The position numbers were made by a program, and so were the translations under genes. DNA of 64,000 nucleotides, taken from assembly GCF_000247695.1 (NCBI RefSeq), contig NW_004624752.1, forward strand, positions 1,306,990 to 1,370,989. The letters run 5' to 3'. The notes under the pieces were generated by a model. It searched no databases, was not told the origin of the DNA, and saw only the letters and a program-made list of their open reading frames with translations. Positions 11,985-24,185 of this stretch are shown here, piece by piece; the stretch's first letter is position 1, and every line of letters begins with the position of its first letter. This DNA comes from Heterocephalus glaber (taxonomy: Eukaryota; Chordata; Mammalia; Rodentia; Bathyergidae).

Positions 11985-12699
11985 AGCAAGGTACATTTGT
12001 TCATACCGTTGTCCCCAGGCACACAAGGGATGTGATGGTGACTGCTGTGTCCCTGAGAGAGATGACTAAAGTATCTTGATGGGCAAGTGACTGACACACA
12101 AATCAGTCCCAGGAAAAGATGGTCCCTCCCCCGTGGTTTGGCCTGGACACTGACCCGTAACACAGCACAAGGATGGAATGAGGTGGCCACGGCCACATTA
12201 CGGTCATGGCCAGCACCCCTGGGAGGGGCCAGTGTCCATGCCAGGGTGGGAAAAGCACCTGAGCCTTGGGGTCCGCCAAACTCCTCGCCCCAAACCCAGT
12301 GTGATCATGAGGAAACCAGAAAGTCCAACTGCAGGGAGTTCCCCACTATGGTGTTTGGCAAAAATCACCCAGTTACAGGGCAAGTTTTAGAACGATGCCA
12401 TCTCAAGCTGGGCACACTAAGGAGACAGGTGTGTAAAGGCAGCGCAGTGTCCTCAGGGCTCCTGGGACAGATGTGGGTGTGTTAATGTAAAAGCTGCGGT
12501 GGTGAGGCGGTCTGGGGTTTGCTCTTGGTGATTTAGCCATGCTCAATTCTCCGCTGTGCCGAGTGTGTGGCTTTGTGAGATGTGAACAATGTAGGACTGG
12601 GGCACAGCATCCTCAAGGGTTCTCTGTGATCCCTTTTGAAGTTTGTTATAAAACTCAACACATCCCCAAATAAACCATATTTTGAAGAAAGGAGTTATG

Positions 12700-13430
12700 G
12701 ATGGAGGTGACAGTGGGATTACCGCTCACCAGCATCACGACCAGCAAAAGGAACCTGTCATGAGAAGCACGCACACGTGCTTCACATGAGTGGGTGTCTA
12801 GGACAAGCAAAATAGTCTCACCTCATGGAAGTCATTGCATCATCTGCAGAGGGTGGGGCATGAGGAAGGATGGGGAGGGCAGGATGGAGCCTTTCCAGCA
12901 GGGTAGAATTCCATATTGGATTAATGGCTTTCCAGCATCCAGGACACAGTGGCCAATGCCCTCAGTGTGAAGGAGGAGAGGTTTATCTGGCTCATAGTTT
13001 CAGTGGGTTCAGTCCATGGTCAGTTGGCTCTAAGGCAGGAATCAAGTGGTGGAAGGACCTGCTGGAGGAAAGCTGCTCACCCCATGGTGGCCAGGAAGCA
13101 GAGAGAGGAAGGAGGAGCCTTGGACAATAATACACTCTTTCAGGTCACACCCCAGTGACCACCTCCAAAGAGGACCCACTTCCTATCAACCAAATCAGCT
13201 ATGAATTCACCAATGAATGGATGAGCAGAGCACCCTATGATCCAGTTACCTTCCACACATGAGACGTCTGGGAGGCATTCTAGATCTAAACCATGACACA
13301 CATCTTGATTGGGTAGGTATTATCCAGGCAGATACTTTGACGAAACTCAGGATGCTATGTAGTCAAGTCTGTATTTTATTCCATGTTATTTGGATCTTGA
13401 TAAATCTGGTGTCACTGTGTATACATCCTC
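12700..13430 (+). mobile_element. L1 3'-end relic split by an LTR
   Basis: Sequence at 12780-12900 (GCAGAGGGTGGGGCATGAGG) and at 13299-13410 (CTATGTAGTCAAGTCTG...GATAAATCTGG) resembles the 3' untranslated part of old L1M-type LINEs. The two parts are separated by the reverse LTR at 12925-13298. The right part is the firmer of the two. Confidence 0.45.
12925..13298 (-). mobile_element. MaLR-type solo LTR, reverse orientation
   Basis: The reverse complement begins TGTCATGGTTTAGATCTAGA and ends with GCCAACTGACCATGGACTGA then AGCCAGATAAACC. This is the same family as the LTRs at 4520-4886 and 56842-57285. It is about 374 bp, close to full length, and I saw no target-site duplication. Confidence 0.78.
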
Positions 13431-13479
13431 ATCTGTGTGGGTTTTTTTTTTCCAAGTACTGAACTGTGGTTTAACAACA

Positions 13480-15000
13480 AAAAAAATTCAAAGTAGCCCA
13501 ATGCACTATCAGAAAGACTGCAGGAAAACCATAGCATCCTCTAGATAGAAGTAGAGAATAAACATTTGGAAAGGTCTGTACCTATTCATGACTTTAAAAA
13601 TAAACACTTGGAATGAAAGGGAATGTGTTCAATCTGATGAGGCATTCCTACAGAGCATCCCATGACCGATGGAACAGGAGGTGAAACAGTTTTCCCTGGA
13701 CCTGGGCCAGGAATGAGGGCCGTGCTCCTGGCACTTCTGCTAAGTGGTCTCACCACAAGGGCCAGGCAGAGAGAAATACAGTTGCCATCAGTCACAGGTG
13801 TCATGAATGTGCGTGCGGAAAGTTCCCCAAATTCTACACCAACTACTCCATCTCACAAGTGACTTTAGCAAGGTCACTGGAGCCGAAGCGGTGAATGCCA
13901 ATCAGTCAGCCACCGCAGACAGCAGCAAACTGGGACAGAATTTTTAAATGCCACTGACAGCAATATTAAAACACTGAATTCTAGGAAGAAAAGCCAAAGA
14001 TGAGTAAGAAAGTTATGGTAAAACTGCAAGACATCACAGGAAGAAATGCAAGAGGCCAAGCTGCGTGGATGGAAATAACACTCATAGGTTGGGGAGACAT
14101 CATTCTCCCCAAACAACCTAAACACCGTAGGGCGACAGCATTAAAACCTGAAAGTTCCCCTCCAACCCAGAAATGGACAAGTTGAGTCTAGATTCTCTGT
14201 GACCATCCAGAAAGGTTACTGAATGAAGCTGAAGATTCACACCAGTAGCAGATACCAAGAGCAGAGCCCTCTGTGGCCGCAGGTCAAACTGACCACAAGG
14301 ACAGAAGGGGAAACAGACCCTGGTGTGCAGCTCCCTTGTTTACGACGAAGAGGAGACTGGGTGGCAGGGCATGGAGTGCTCTTCTTCTCAGTGACAGATG
14401 CTCAAGGACCCAGGGCGTGGAAAGGTGAACTTCCACTCTCACCTCCTACTACATCACGTATCAAGTTAGGGTTAGGATGGCTTTCAGGTTTACGTACAAA
14501 AGGGAAGACAAACACTTCAGAAGAAAAACCTTGCAATCTGGGAGCTGGAAAAGATTAGTTTTTAAAAGATAGGGAAAATGCCACTCATGGAGGGAGCATG
14601 TGATAAATGGAACTAGGTTGCATTAAGGATGTGTGTACAGCCAGACAGCACTGGGACAGTGAGGAAGCCATCACAGAGATGCAGGCAGCAGCAGCCCCAG
14701 AACACACACCCAGCACAGGGCTGGTACTGGAAGACATAGGACACCCACAAAGTCCACAGGAAACAGGAGGATGTGTGGCAGAAATGGGCAAATCGCCGGA
14801 GCAGCTTCTCCACCCTGAGAATATCCAAGCAGCCAATGCGTGTGTCCTATGTTGCTTATTTTTTTAACCACTTGGAAATGTGAAGGCAAATGGAAACCAT
14901 GGTGTGCACCACTGACTACTCACCGGGTAGCTAAAAAACAGAGACAAAGAAGAGTTGAGAACAGTGTGTAACACCCACCCAGCACGCTGGCATGATGCCG
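13480..15000 (+). mobile_element. Old L1 (L1M-type) ORF2 relic
   Basis: Successive segments follow the order of the L1 ORF2 3' half. GAATGAAAGGGAATGTGTTC then CAATCTGATGAGGCATTCCTACA correspond to the reverse-transcriptase region. A segment of GCATTAAAACCTGAAAG type follows. AACACTTCAGAAGAAAAACC and AAATGGGCAAATCGCCGGAG match the downstream 'my-cleavage' and assembly region. Reading frames are destroyed throughout. Homology fades beyond about 15000. Confidence 0.65.
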
Positions 15001-17690
15001 GGGAGAGGCTCAGTCAAGAGCCCCTTCGGCAACTCCAGCTTTCAGCGGTTCCCAGGAAAGCCACACCTCCCCTCAGAGCATCCATCTGGTGCTTAGGGGT
15101 GCCCCAAGACAGGCGTGCACGTGGGCATGGAAGACATGCAGAACCTGTCCCTGGGACCATGCAAACACGTGTGCACAGAGGCCCTGGGCTGTGTCTCCTT
15201 CCTCTGCTCTACGGGGGTGAGAATGTGTCGCCAGCGGCAGAGATGGTGGGGCCAACCTCATAAACATAATGCCCGGCGACAGAGGCCGGCTATCCGAGTA
15301 CATACATCATCAGAGAAGAGACAGAGTAAACTCATCTCGGAAGTTCCAAGCGAGTGTGTTGCCCATGGGAGGTGGGGCTGATTGGAAGCAGGCAGCAGAG
15401 AGGATCCTGAGAGCTGAGATGTTTCATTTCCTGACGCCGGCAGGGCTGGCTCAGGCGTGTGCAGTGTGAACATGAAGAGCTCTGCAGTTAGTGAGAATGC
15501 CGTGTGCTCCTAAGTGAGCTTCACGCTAGGGAAGCTTCAAAAGACAAATACTCACGATCTTTTTGTTTAGTTTGATCGAAAGCCCATCCTTGGGCTTCCG
15601 GCTTAGGGGGACGCTGGAGCTGACCACAGTGGTCCCTGTCCTCATCGGGTGGCGTCGTGTCTGGGTGTAGGGCCCTGGCCATGGCACCTTTTGCAAGCCT
15701 GGGGTGGAAGGGGGCCAGTGCCATCCCCCTCACCCCTTCCCATCTGGCTCATTTGAGTTTGCCCTTTCCTGCTGCTGTCTGGATGTGAGAAAGTGCCTGG
15801 ATCACCTGAGGGGAACACTCAGGAGAGGTGAGGAGAGCCAAGGGCACCCTAAAACAGCAGCTGCAGCCCAGCCCACCCATCTGAGGCTGGGTGGGGGGGT
15901 CCAGAGGCAGGAAGCAGCCCTTAGAGTTGCCCAGCCTCCTATAGGCTCCTGAGCAGCCACTTAAGGTCAGGGTAGCTGTCACCCCACGTACTGACACCAA
16001 GAATGAAATATTTACAGTGCCCAGTCTCCAGTGCTGGCCGCCCTGGCCGAGGCATGCAGGGCTCACTGTGCCATCCCCATCTTGAACCGTGGGGTCCAGG
16101 GCTGCCTCCCTGTGCCTGGCTGGGGTGCACGCAGGTTTCTCTAAGCACATCCAGAAAGTGCTGGATGGAGGAGGAAGCCCAGCAGCAGGGCCACTGCTCA
16201 CTTTGGGCCCCCCAAAGCCACTCCTGTGAGCAGATTGAGGCTCTGTGGGTCACAGAGCACCAGGCACGGCCCCCTGGGGAAAGATGGATTTTCCTGCCAG
16301 GAAACAAATCCTTGTGGCTCCAGGAATCCTTGATGACAAAGTGTTCTCTGCAGGTGCCAACCCGGCACTGAGGAGAACCATGGACTCAGTTGCCTCCCGG
16401 GCAATGGCTCCATTGTGCACCTGCAGGGACCTCTCTCCCATGGGCCTTCACCTGCATGGCCCTTGGGTGCCAGGGTCCCCACTGCTGGTCCTCATGTGGC
16501 CAGGAGCTCACCGAGACCCCAAACAGGAAGCTGGGAGAGGGCACGGAGTGAAAATGATTGGAGTATGTTACATGCGTGTACGCAGCTGCCAAAATGGGCC
16601 ACTCATCTACAGCAATAAAAATAATAAAAAAATTAAAAACAATCAAAGTAGGCCCCTTGGCCTGGCTGCATGGCCCTGACTTACTAAGGCTGGGGATTTG
16701 CCCACTCATGCTGAGGAAAACCCTCATGTTCCCCCTGCCTCCTCCCTGGGAGGGAGCCTGGCCCTCGGGTCCTCCTTCTTCCTGTTCAACGGAGCTTTGC
16801 CATTGCCTTCATGGAAATTGTACAGGTGAGACAACCCTGGGCCTGGGTCAGCACCAGTGGCCATGGTGAAGTGCCACACGCACAGGACAGAGTCACATAG
16901 CTGTTTCCTCACTCTGTGGAGCTGGAGTCCCAGGTCGGGGTGTTGTAGGCCAGTCCCTTTGAGGCCACTCCAGGGAGTGCAATGCTGTATTTTCCCCGTG
17001 TCCTCAGACGGTCGTCCCTCGGGCTGTGTCTGTGTCCTCATCTCCTCTTCTTCCAGGGACCCCAGTCCTCCCCAGGGACCTCATTAAGCCTTGTGTGTGG
17101 CTCTGTCTCCCAATGTAGTCTTTTGGGGTTCACCCTAAATGTAAATGTGGGGCACAGCTGACTTTGCTCAGTGCCTGGTGGGACGTCCTGCCCCACATGT
17201 CCACATGTGGGAAGTCACCTCCCATATTCCTACAGCCCTCCCCTCCCTCGCTATGTGACAGTTGTGCTGACTCCAGGCAGGGCACTGATTGGCTGGTCCT
17301 GTCCCTGTGTAGGCAGAAGCATGCAGCCCTTCACCCATGCTAGAGGAGTGCATCACAGGCGTGAGCCCTGGCTTTCCCTCAGCTGGGCTCAGCTCCTTGG
17401 GGGACTGGGACCCCCACATGCACGGTGCTCAGGTCTCCTTCACAGCAGTCACATTGCCTCCATTAGGAGTGAAGCAGGGGCCTGAGCCCCACAGCCCTGC
17501 CCTGAATTCACTTAGCCCATAGGAAGAAGAGGCAGCATGTGGAGTGCTAACAGGCAGGGAGTTGGAGGCCTCCACACCCACCCAAGCCCAGAGGAGGCTC
17601 AGACACGGGGCCCACAGCCCTGGGACTGTAGGGCTCAAGGGTCTGTTCTTCAGAGGAGAGATCCAAGTACCTGATGAGGGATCCAACGAG
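15001..17690. other. GC-rich interval without a recognisable gene
   Basis: Overlapping chance open frames on both strands and no domain seen. The first few hundred bases may still be L1 3' untranslated sequence. An A-rich stretch at 16609-16650 looks like the tail of an unidentifiable retroposon. Confidence 0.45.
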
Positions 17691-18160
17691 GCCCAGTGTA
17701 CTGGTTAGGGCTCTCGAGAGAAAGAGAATCAATGTCAACATATGTATGTTTGCAGAGTCACCAGTGTGACTCTGTGGTGGAAGGCCAAAGGGTCTGTGTT
17801 GGAAGGCTGAAGGATCTGGAAATGAAAGTCCAAAAATGATGGTGAAGACCAGAGCTCATCCTCCGGGGAAAGGCAGGCCTCCTTCTTTCCCTTTCATCCT
17901 ATCCAGACCTCAAGCCTATTCCCTGGTGCCACCCACATCCAAGGGGGTTGGCTTTCAGTTCGTGACCTGCATGCCGATCGCCCAGAATTTAGGAACCTGT
18001 TAGGTGGTTCTTACTCAAGTCAAGTTGACAAGTAACAATTAATGGTCACACCAGCAATGCCCAGCCCATCTCAGAAACCCTCAGTCACGTGCCAGCCTTG
18101 GACAGTGGCCTTGCAGACAAAGGGAGCCGGGGGCCTCCGCACCCACCTGAGCCCAGAGGA
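17566..18160 (+). repeat. Local direct repeat flanking an LTR
   Basis: A 30-bp segment around GCCTCC(A/G)CACCCACC occurs at 17566-17595 and 18131-18160 with 26 of 30 positions identical. The two copies lie outside the LTR at 17697-18050, which sits between them. Confidence 0.7.
17697..18050 (+). mobile_element. ERVL-type (MLT2-like) solo LTR
   Basis: The block starts TGTACTGGTTAGGGCTCTCGAGAG and ends AAGTTGACAAGTAACAATTAATGGTCACA, the outer sequences typical of MLT2-like LTRs. A 4-bp repeat CCAG precedes and follows it. It is 354 bp long with no adjoining internal sequence. Confidence 0.68.
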
Positions 18161-20148
18161 TTTGAGGAGAGAGTGACATTTGGATCAGCCTTAAGTAAAT
18201 AGCAGAGGCTCTGGACTTGACAAGGAGCAAAAGGACAGGGATCCTGTAGGGAAAGAAGCCGTGCCGTTCCCGTGTGGTGCTCAGGATGAGAAGTGCATGT
18301 CCTAAGCTTCCTTGGCTGCCCCAGATGGGTCTCAGGAGGGTGAGCGCTGCTGCCAACGCCCTCATCAGTTTCCCCCCACACAGGTGTGCCAGCTCTGACT
18401 GTGTGGAGTCTGGCGTGGTCACGTTGGCACAGCAAGGCCACCCACATGGTTCAGAGAGTGATGAGGCTCTGCATGTCCATCCCAGGGGTTCTGTGCAGGA
18501 CTGGGTCCCTACCAGAGCAGAATTCAGTTATCCTGAGCATTCATTTGGGCCAAACACTTCCCTGATGAGGACGGAAATGAGACATCTCTGTAATTGCTCC
18601 AGTCTGATTCTCTGCCCCATTTGGGAGTGCGGGACCCACACAGAGAACACTTCATTAACGTTTGAGGGAAATGGGCTTGCATCTCCTGGTCTCTGAAGCT
18701 AGGCGGACGCGTGCTGCCTTTGTAAATGAACTCGTTACGGGACCAAAGAGGAGGTGAAGCTGCTCAGATCTGTGATACCATCTGGTCCTCCAAATCTCCA
18801 CTAATTTGAATATTCAGGTAGAATTCAAAATCTGTCATTTCCAAGCAGAGCCGCTGGGTAAAGGCAATCAGGGTTCCGGTCTTCTTGGGAGACAATAAGG
18901 TGTGAGGCTGACCCAATTTCTCTCTTTGTCGCAAAGTCCTCACTCAGCTCCACTGGCATCTTCTGAAGAGAGTGCAGCTGTTGGGGGAGGGGAGAACTGA
19001 CTCCCCTCCATATCCAGTCCACAGCCTCCCCAGGGACCCTCTCAGGGCCACCAGCTGATCTGGCTGCCCTTTGTGGAACACATGCACACTCCACACCACT
19101 CACTGGGCAGGGCAAGGGTTCCCCCACCATCCTTCAACCAACCACACCCACATGGCAGCTTCCCCCCCACAGGACCATCCTCCAATGCCTGGAACCCCCG
19201 ACAGGACCCACTTGACAGATGTGGACAGGGAACTGTCCCCTGGAGGAAGGGGCTGTCAAAGCCATTTCTTTGTTACATTAAGGTCATTGGTGAGAAATGG
19301 GCACCAAGGGTACCTGGAGTTTCTAGCCAAGTTTTGCAGCCCCCTCCAGCCATGGATGGTTTTGATGTCCTCAGAGCCCGTTGTGTTTCCACCTCCATCG
19401 GCCTCGCTGACCTCCGTTTTCTCATCCACCACGGAGGATGCCCCAGCAGCAGCTGGCTGGCTTCACCAGATGAACCCAACCCTGCCCTCACTCAGGCTTG
19501 GTGCTGGTCCACAGCTCGCATCCCAGACAGGCATGGCACAAGTGCTCAGAGACAGGATGGTGGAGAGGAGCTGCAGGTGGGGCTGGGGCCGAAGAGCTGC
19601 CCCTCCTGGGAAGGGGCGTTGGGGCCGGTTTGTGCTATGACTGTCCTGCTAAACCCCAGGGGCTTCTGGGCACTGGGTGGATGCCTGGTGTGGGAGGTCC
19701 CTCACCCTCATGTCAGACTCTGAGGGTGGCTGCACCCCAGGGATCCTCCTGCCACCTGCCCAGCACTGCAGAACCTGCCCAGCTGCCCCAGAACCTGCGG
19801 CCATGGCTAAGGCTCAAAGGCGGCTGGCTGGCCCACCCTGTGAATTACTCAGGAATTGGAATGAGAGCGGTCACAAGGTGCTGCCAGCGGCTTCCTGAAT
19901 GACGTGCTTCTTCTCCAGGAATGAGCTTGGCGCCTGGCCTTCGGAACCGAGGAGGGGGCCTTGACGTCCCCAGCCTGCCTGTGCATCCCCAGCTGGGGAG
20001 ACACATGTACACGCACAGCTCCCCTAACCAAGCGCTGAAGACTTGGACCATGGCGATGATGTAGCTGGAGTGTGTGTCTCGAGAGCCAGCCCTTCACCTT
20101 GCACCAATGTATCTGACTGTATTAACCTGTTTGAATAGAACGTTTAGG
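18054..20148. other. GC-rich interval without a recognisable gene
   Basis: Long overlapping open frames lie at 19071-19723 (up to 216 codons) in two frames at once, which argues against either being real. No domain, splice-bounded exon or repeat is recognised. Confidence 0.45.
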
Positions 20149-20240
20149 GCTGGGGATTTAGCTCAGTGGTGCCTGCACCTGCTTCACAAGTGCAAAGTCC
20201 TCAGTTCGATCCCCAGTACCAAAACAAAAAAAGGAAAAAA
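20149..20240 (+). mobile_element. ID-type SINE
   Basis: The body begins GCTGGGGATTTAGCTCAGTG with an intact pol III box A (TAGCTCAGTGG) and box B (GTTCGATCC). It ends in an A-rich tail AAAACAAAAAAAGGAAAAAAA. It is tRNA-like but not a tRNA gene. A clear target-site duplication was not found. Confidence 0.88.
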
Positions 20241-20510
20241 AATTAAATGATGTGTAGAGAAAAATGTAGCTAATTTTTACAATTATTTACATATTAAATA
20301 AAAATACAGTAATCTACAATGTTACTCAAAGTAGAGAATTAAAATGACCTGTAGAGAAAAATGAAGATAATTTTTGGTGGGGTACCAGGGATCGAACTCA
20401 GGTCTTTGTGCTTGCGAGGCAGGCGGCGGAACCACTGAGCTAAATCTCCAGCCCAAGATAATTTTTGTGTAGTTATTATATAGAAAAACTGTAATAATCC
20501 AGAACGGTAT
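20241..20510 (+). repeat. AT-rich tandem duplication, second copy split by a SINE
   Basis: A unit beginning AATTAAA(A)TGA at 20241 recurs 96 bp later at 20337. Both copies share TGTAGAGAAAAATG, then GATAATTTTT or GCTAATTTTT. After the SINE at 20377-20454 the second copy resumes with a TTATTATATAGAAAAA-type segment matching the first. Confidence 0.72.
20377..20454 (-). mobile_element. ID-type SINE with a perfect target-site duplication
   Basis: The + strand shows GTACCAGGGATCGAACTCAGG and ends GAGCTAAATCTCCAGCCC, the reverse complement of the ID body. A perfect 13-bp duplication AAGATAATTTTTG flanks it at 20364-20376 and 20455-20467. The box B complement GGATCGAAC is intact. The perfect duplication suggests this is among the youngest insertions here. 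Confidence 0.9.
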
Positions 20511-23500
20511 TTTTTTTGCCTTTTTCGAAAAACCATCAATGGCATCTTTAGAGTTAATTTCTTCTGTTAATTCCCGTTCTATGGAAAATATGGCAAGATT
20601 TTTTTAATCAGATACACATAGGAAACCTTAGCTTAACATCAAATATAGTTCAAGAGAACCCTAAATTATCACTATAACATTATGGTCCATAGTAAATTAT
20701 AATAATAGCTAAGTGGTATAAGGAAAATACTAATACTCAAACTAGCAATAATAATTTTAAAAGACTCCTTTATAAAACATTATAGATGGTGCAAAGGGTA
20801 CATTTGGTAAAAGGCCAGATAACATTTGGAGAGCAGAATGCACTGTATTCCGATAATTGTGAATCGGACCCCCAGCTACAACAGTGGCCACAGCTCTTCC
20901 CAGCAGCCCGGGGCCTGGAGCTGCCCAGGGAGTGGCCACCGCCTCCCTCTCTTCTGGAAGGGCTGTCTGGGCAGGGCTGCCCCTGCCCCTGCCCTCCACA
21001 CCTGATTGTCCTGCTCCCTCTGCTCATCCCAGAGGGAGCCCTGGAAGGCAAGAGAGAAAGGATGGGCAGTGAGACTGTTGGGGGCCTGGGGGTGAGCCCA
21101 GCAGTGGCTCTCAGGGCCACGGCCATCCCTCGTGAGTGCCAAGGCTGCTCCCCAGAGCTTCCTGGCAAAGCTCATGAGGGAGGCGGAGCTGCATGGCGGA
21201 AAGGCAGGCCAGAGGCATCTTCCCAGAGCTGGATCCCAGGAGCCAGGCCTCCGAGCAGTAAAGAGGGCTTGCAGGAGGGCCCTGGGACAGGCTGCTGGGC
21301 TCGTGGCGGGTGCTCTTGGATGCAGCAGGCCCCGCTGCGGGCTTTCTGACCTGGGAGGAGGAGCTGGGGGTCTTCATCAGGCCAGGGCTAGGGCACTTTC
21401 CCTCTCCACGTTCCCCCTGGCTGCCACGGTGTGGGGTCTGACTGACTCCTGGCCACTGCTTGGTTCCTGGGCCCACGTCCTTCGCCGCCCACTCCCCATC
21501 TGGGCCCGAAGTTAGCCCACCCCATCTTGTGGGTAGCATGCTCTTTCCAAACGAACGTGACTTCTGCCACTCTTACTTTCTGACATGGCTGGTCCCCAGG
21601 ACACCGACCAGCGTCAGGGAGGCAGGGTGAGGTTCTGGTCCCCGGCCCCAGCCAGCCCTGTAATGAAGGTCTCTCTGTCTCTCTCTCCTCCACCACCCTA
21701 GGCAGCCAGAGCGTGTGCACAGCAGGGTCCCGACCTGGACAAAGACAGACTGATGGGCTTCCTCTGTCCCTGCCACCCAGGCTGGTGTGCAACAGCTCGG
21801 GCTAGGACAGCGTCAGAGCTCGTGCTGTCCTCACCTTGAGGGTGGGCGTTGGCTTGTGGTGTGTGGACAGGTCCAGCCCACCAGTGTTAGTGAAGTGAGG
21901 GCAGAAAGGAGACCTGGCCACTGGGGTTTCTGCAAACCATGCAAGGGTGTGCTGCTGGCTGGGGGCCAGGTATGGCCTGAGGTATGGGGGACCATCTTCC
22001 CCTTCTGCCTACCTGTAGCTCTGTAGTCTGGAGTGATGATCAGACTCACCTAGAGACCCTTGGTGGAGCTGGAGACATTGCCTGGGTACCAGCAAATATT
22101 GCATTTTCAGGAAACGTTCCAAGGAGATGAGATTTGAAGGATTCAGACTGCATGTGCTGTCTGTGATGTGACGCTATGTTCTCTGTGTCATAGCTGGGAG
22201 GGTCTGCCAGGCACAGATGAGCCTTCCCAGATGAGTGAGCACAGTAGCTGAAGATGGTGCCCACAGGAAAAACCTCCCATTGATAGGAGGGGTCCCAGAG
22301 CTGGTGTCCCGGGGGCTTCTGCCCCGCAGTGGGTGGTAGCTTCCTCTAGGGCTGGCCTGTGACATTGATGGGTTCCTCAGAGCTGATGCTCCCTGGGGCA
22401 CTGGGATTGCAGCTATAACCTGGATCCTGGGCTATGACTTCAGGCTGAGAGCTAGGAGGGCGGGATGGAGAATGATCTAGTGAGGGTTAGAGTACCAATG
22501 GGCAGGGGCCAATGGCAGGAAGAGTCAGAAGCTCTGTCCAGCTATTGCAGAGACTCCCTCCGCCAAGGTGGCCCTGATGCCCTGGGGCTCCGACGTCCAC
22601 CCCTGGGGGCTCAGCAAAGAGAGGCAGGGTGGGCTCCACCTCCTGCTCCACCCAGCCAGGCTCCACTTCAGGTTTCCTCTGCCCCTTCTGGAAGCTTCTG
22701 AGAGGCTTCACAGGTTTCTGTTGCCATCTTCCTAACCCTGAGGACGCTCTGGGTGCTCATGGGGTGACCTCCCCATAATGCACGGTCACTCTGCCATTTC
22801 AGCAAAGCCTCAGGGGCTGAGTAGCCCCATCCTCCACGGCCACCAATGAGGTCACCCCACTGAGCCAAGGAGCACACCTCGGGTACACTTTTCCTGCTCA
22901 CCAGGGCTCTGCCCATCGCTGCCCTCCCTGAGGCCATGGAAGAGCACTGCGTGGAGCTCCTCCCTCAGGGCCCAGGACTCAGGGACCTTTGCTGTGTCTG
23001 TGTTCAAACCCCACAGTCACACTGCTGCCCACCCTTCACATGCAGCTTCCTAAGGTGCCCTTGTGAGCTGGTGCAGGAAGAGAGCTTTGGGCCCTTGCCA
23101 GGGTACAACAAGAGCTTTGTCTGGAACAAACCCATGAGGCACAGAGGAGAACCCGGCTCCTCAGAATCAGGGAGGCCTGTGTAGAGCCACAAGCAGGAAG
23201 GCATCACCTGCCCTCTGCCCTGTCCTTGCCTGCTGGGTGCTGGGCCTGGGCCTGGGCCTGTGGGTGCTCAGGGCTGGATCTCAGCAAGGGAAGGAGCCCT
23301 GGCGAAGCAGGAGACAGTGTGTCTCACCTGCAAGGTGATGTTTGCAGGGGGTGATCGGCAGGCCAGTGTGGCCTGCACCCCTCCCAGCTCTTCGGAACAG
23401 GCAGCAGCAGCTCTGAAACCTGCAGCAGCAGGGGAAGCAGCGCAGAGAGGCAAGCGCAGGCAATTACTGTAACTACTGTAGCATGTTATCCTATTACCAT

Positions 23501-24050
23501 GCAGGACAAAAGTTTCCCAGCGTCTGCTTCCAAAATGTCATGTCAGACAAGACCTGGATTTTCTCCCGAAATTTTTAATCTTCCACGCGGAGCAGCCGGT
23601 GCCTCCTAATAGGATGGGCACAGTGATAGCCCATTGTTGCTGGCCACACGCAGCCTCGCTGCGGCTCCTGGCAGGAGGATCGAAGAGCAGGCTGTGCCTG
23701 CAGCTGCTTCCGATGCACCCTGGAGGCTGGGCCCACAAGGTCATACTAAGCTCCGAAGCTGAGCCTTTTTGAGGGAATGTGTGCCAAAATGAGACCAGCG
23801 ATGGGCAGCGTCTGGTGGCCTGGGGACTGATCCAGATTCTTGTGTCGCTCCTGGCAGACGCGCACAACTAGAGCCCCTGGATTACCCACACCTGTGCCCT
23901 CCCCTTTTCATGGGGGAGCACTGGGTGTAGCCACTCAGGTCCACTCGTCGGCTCTTCCTATCCCCGTGCCTGTGCAGCGCCTACCTGCAGAGTCGTGACG
24001 ATTTCTTCGTGGAATTAAATTTCACTGTTCCAGCCAAACTCACACTCTGA
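20511..24050. other. Single-copy interval, AT-rich then GC-rich, without a recognisable gene
   Basis: 20511-20860 is AT-rich and could be the edge of an old repeat. 20880-23440 is GC-rich with overlapping open frames (up to 187 codons at 20786-21349) and no domain. A GGGCCT hexamer is repeated three times near 23243-23261. Confidence 0.45.
23460..23700. promoter_or_regulatory. Candidate conserved non-coding block
   Basis: Texture changes abruptly from GC-rich to a mixed stretch with CAATTACTGTAACTACTG, GTCATGTCAGACAAG and GAAATTTTTAATCTTCC, without any repeat signature. CAATTA is a homeodomain-type core. The regulatory role is inferred from composition only. Confidence 0.28.
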
Positions 24051-24054
24051 GGTT

Positions 24055-24185
24055 GTACCTCGCCCCCTTTTCATGGCTGCGGAGTATTCCACAACACAGT
24101 GCCGCTTACTTTACACAGCCCTCCGTTGTAAGCCATATTTCAATAAACGAGTCGGTGCACAGATTGTTAACATGGACTCTTTATT
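24055..24185 (-). mobile_element. L1 3'-end fragment, reverse
   Basis: The + strand reads TTCATGGCTGCGGAGTATTCC, then a segment ending ATTTCAATAAACGAG. This parallels the antisense L1 ORF2 order (TTATGGCTGAATAATATTCCA ... ATGAATAAAGCTGC). Short and decayed. Confidence 0.55.

Noticed and set aside
19071..19723. Two long overlapping + strand frames (189 and 216 codons)
   Set aside because: They overlap in different frames, so at most one could be real, and neither shows a domain.
20149..20220. Possible tRNA gene (box A, box B, tRNA-like body)
   Set aside because: The body does not fold into a complete cloverleaf with matching acceptor stem as far as I can see, and it has an A-rich tail. It is a SINE.
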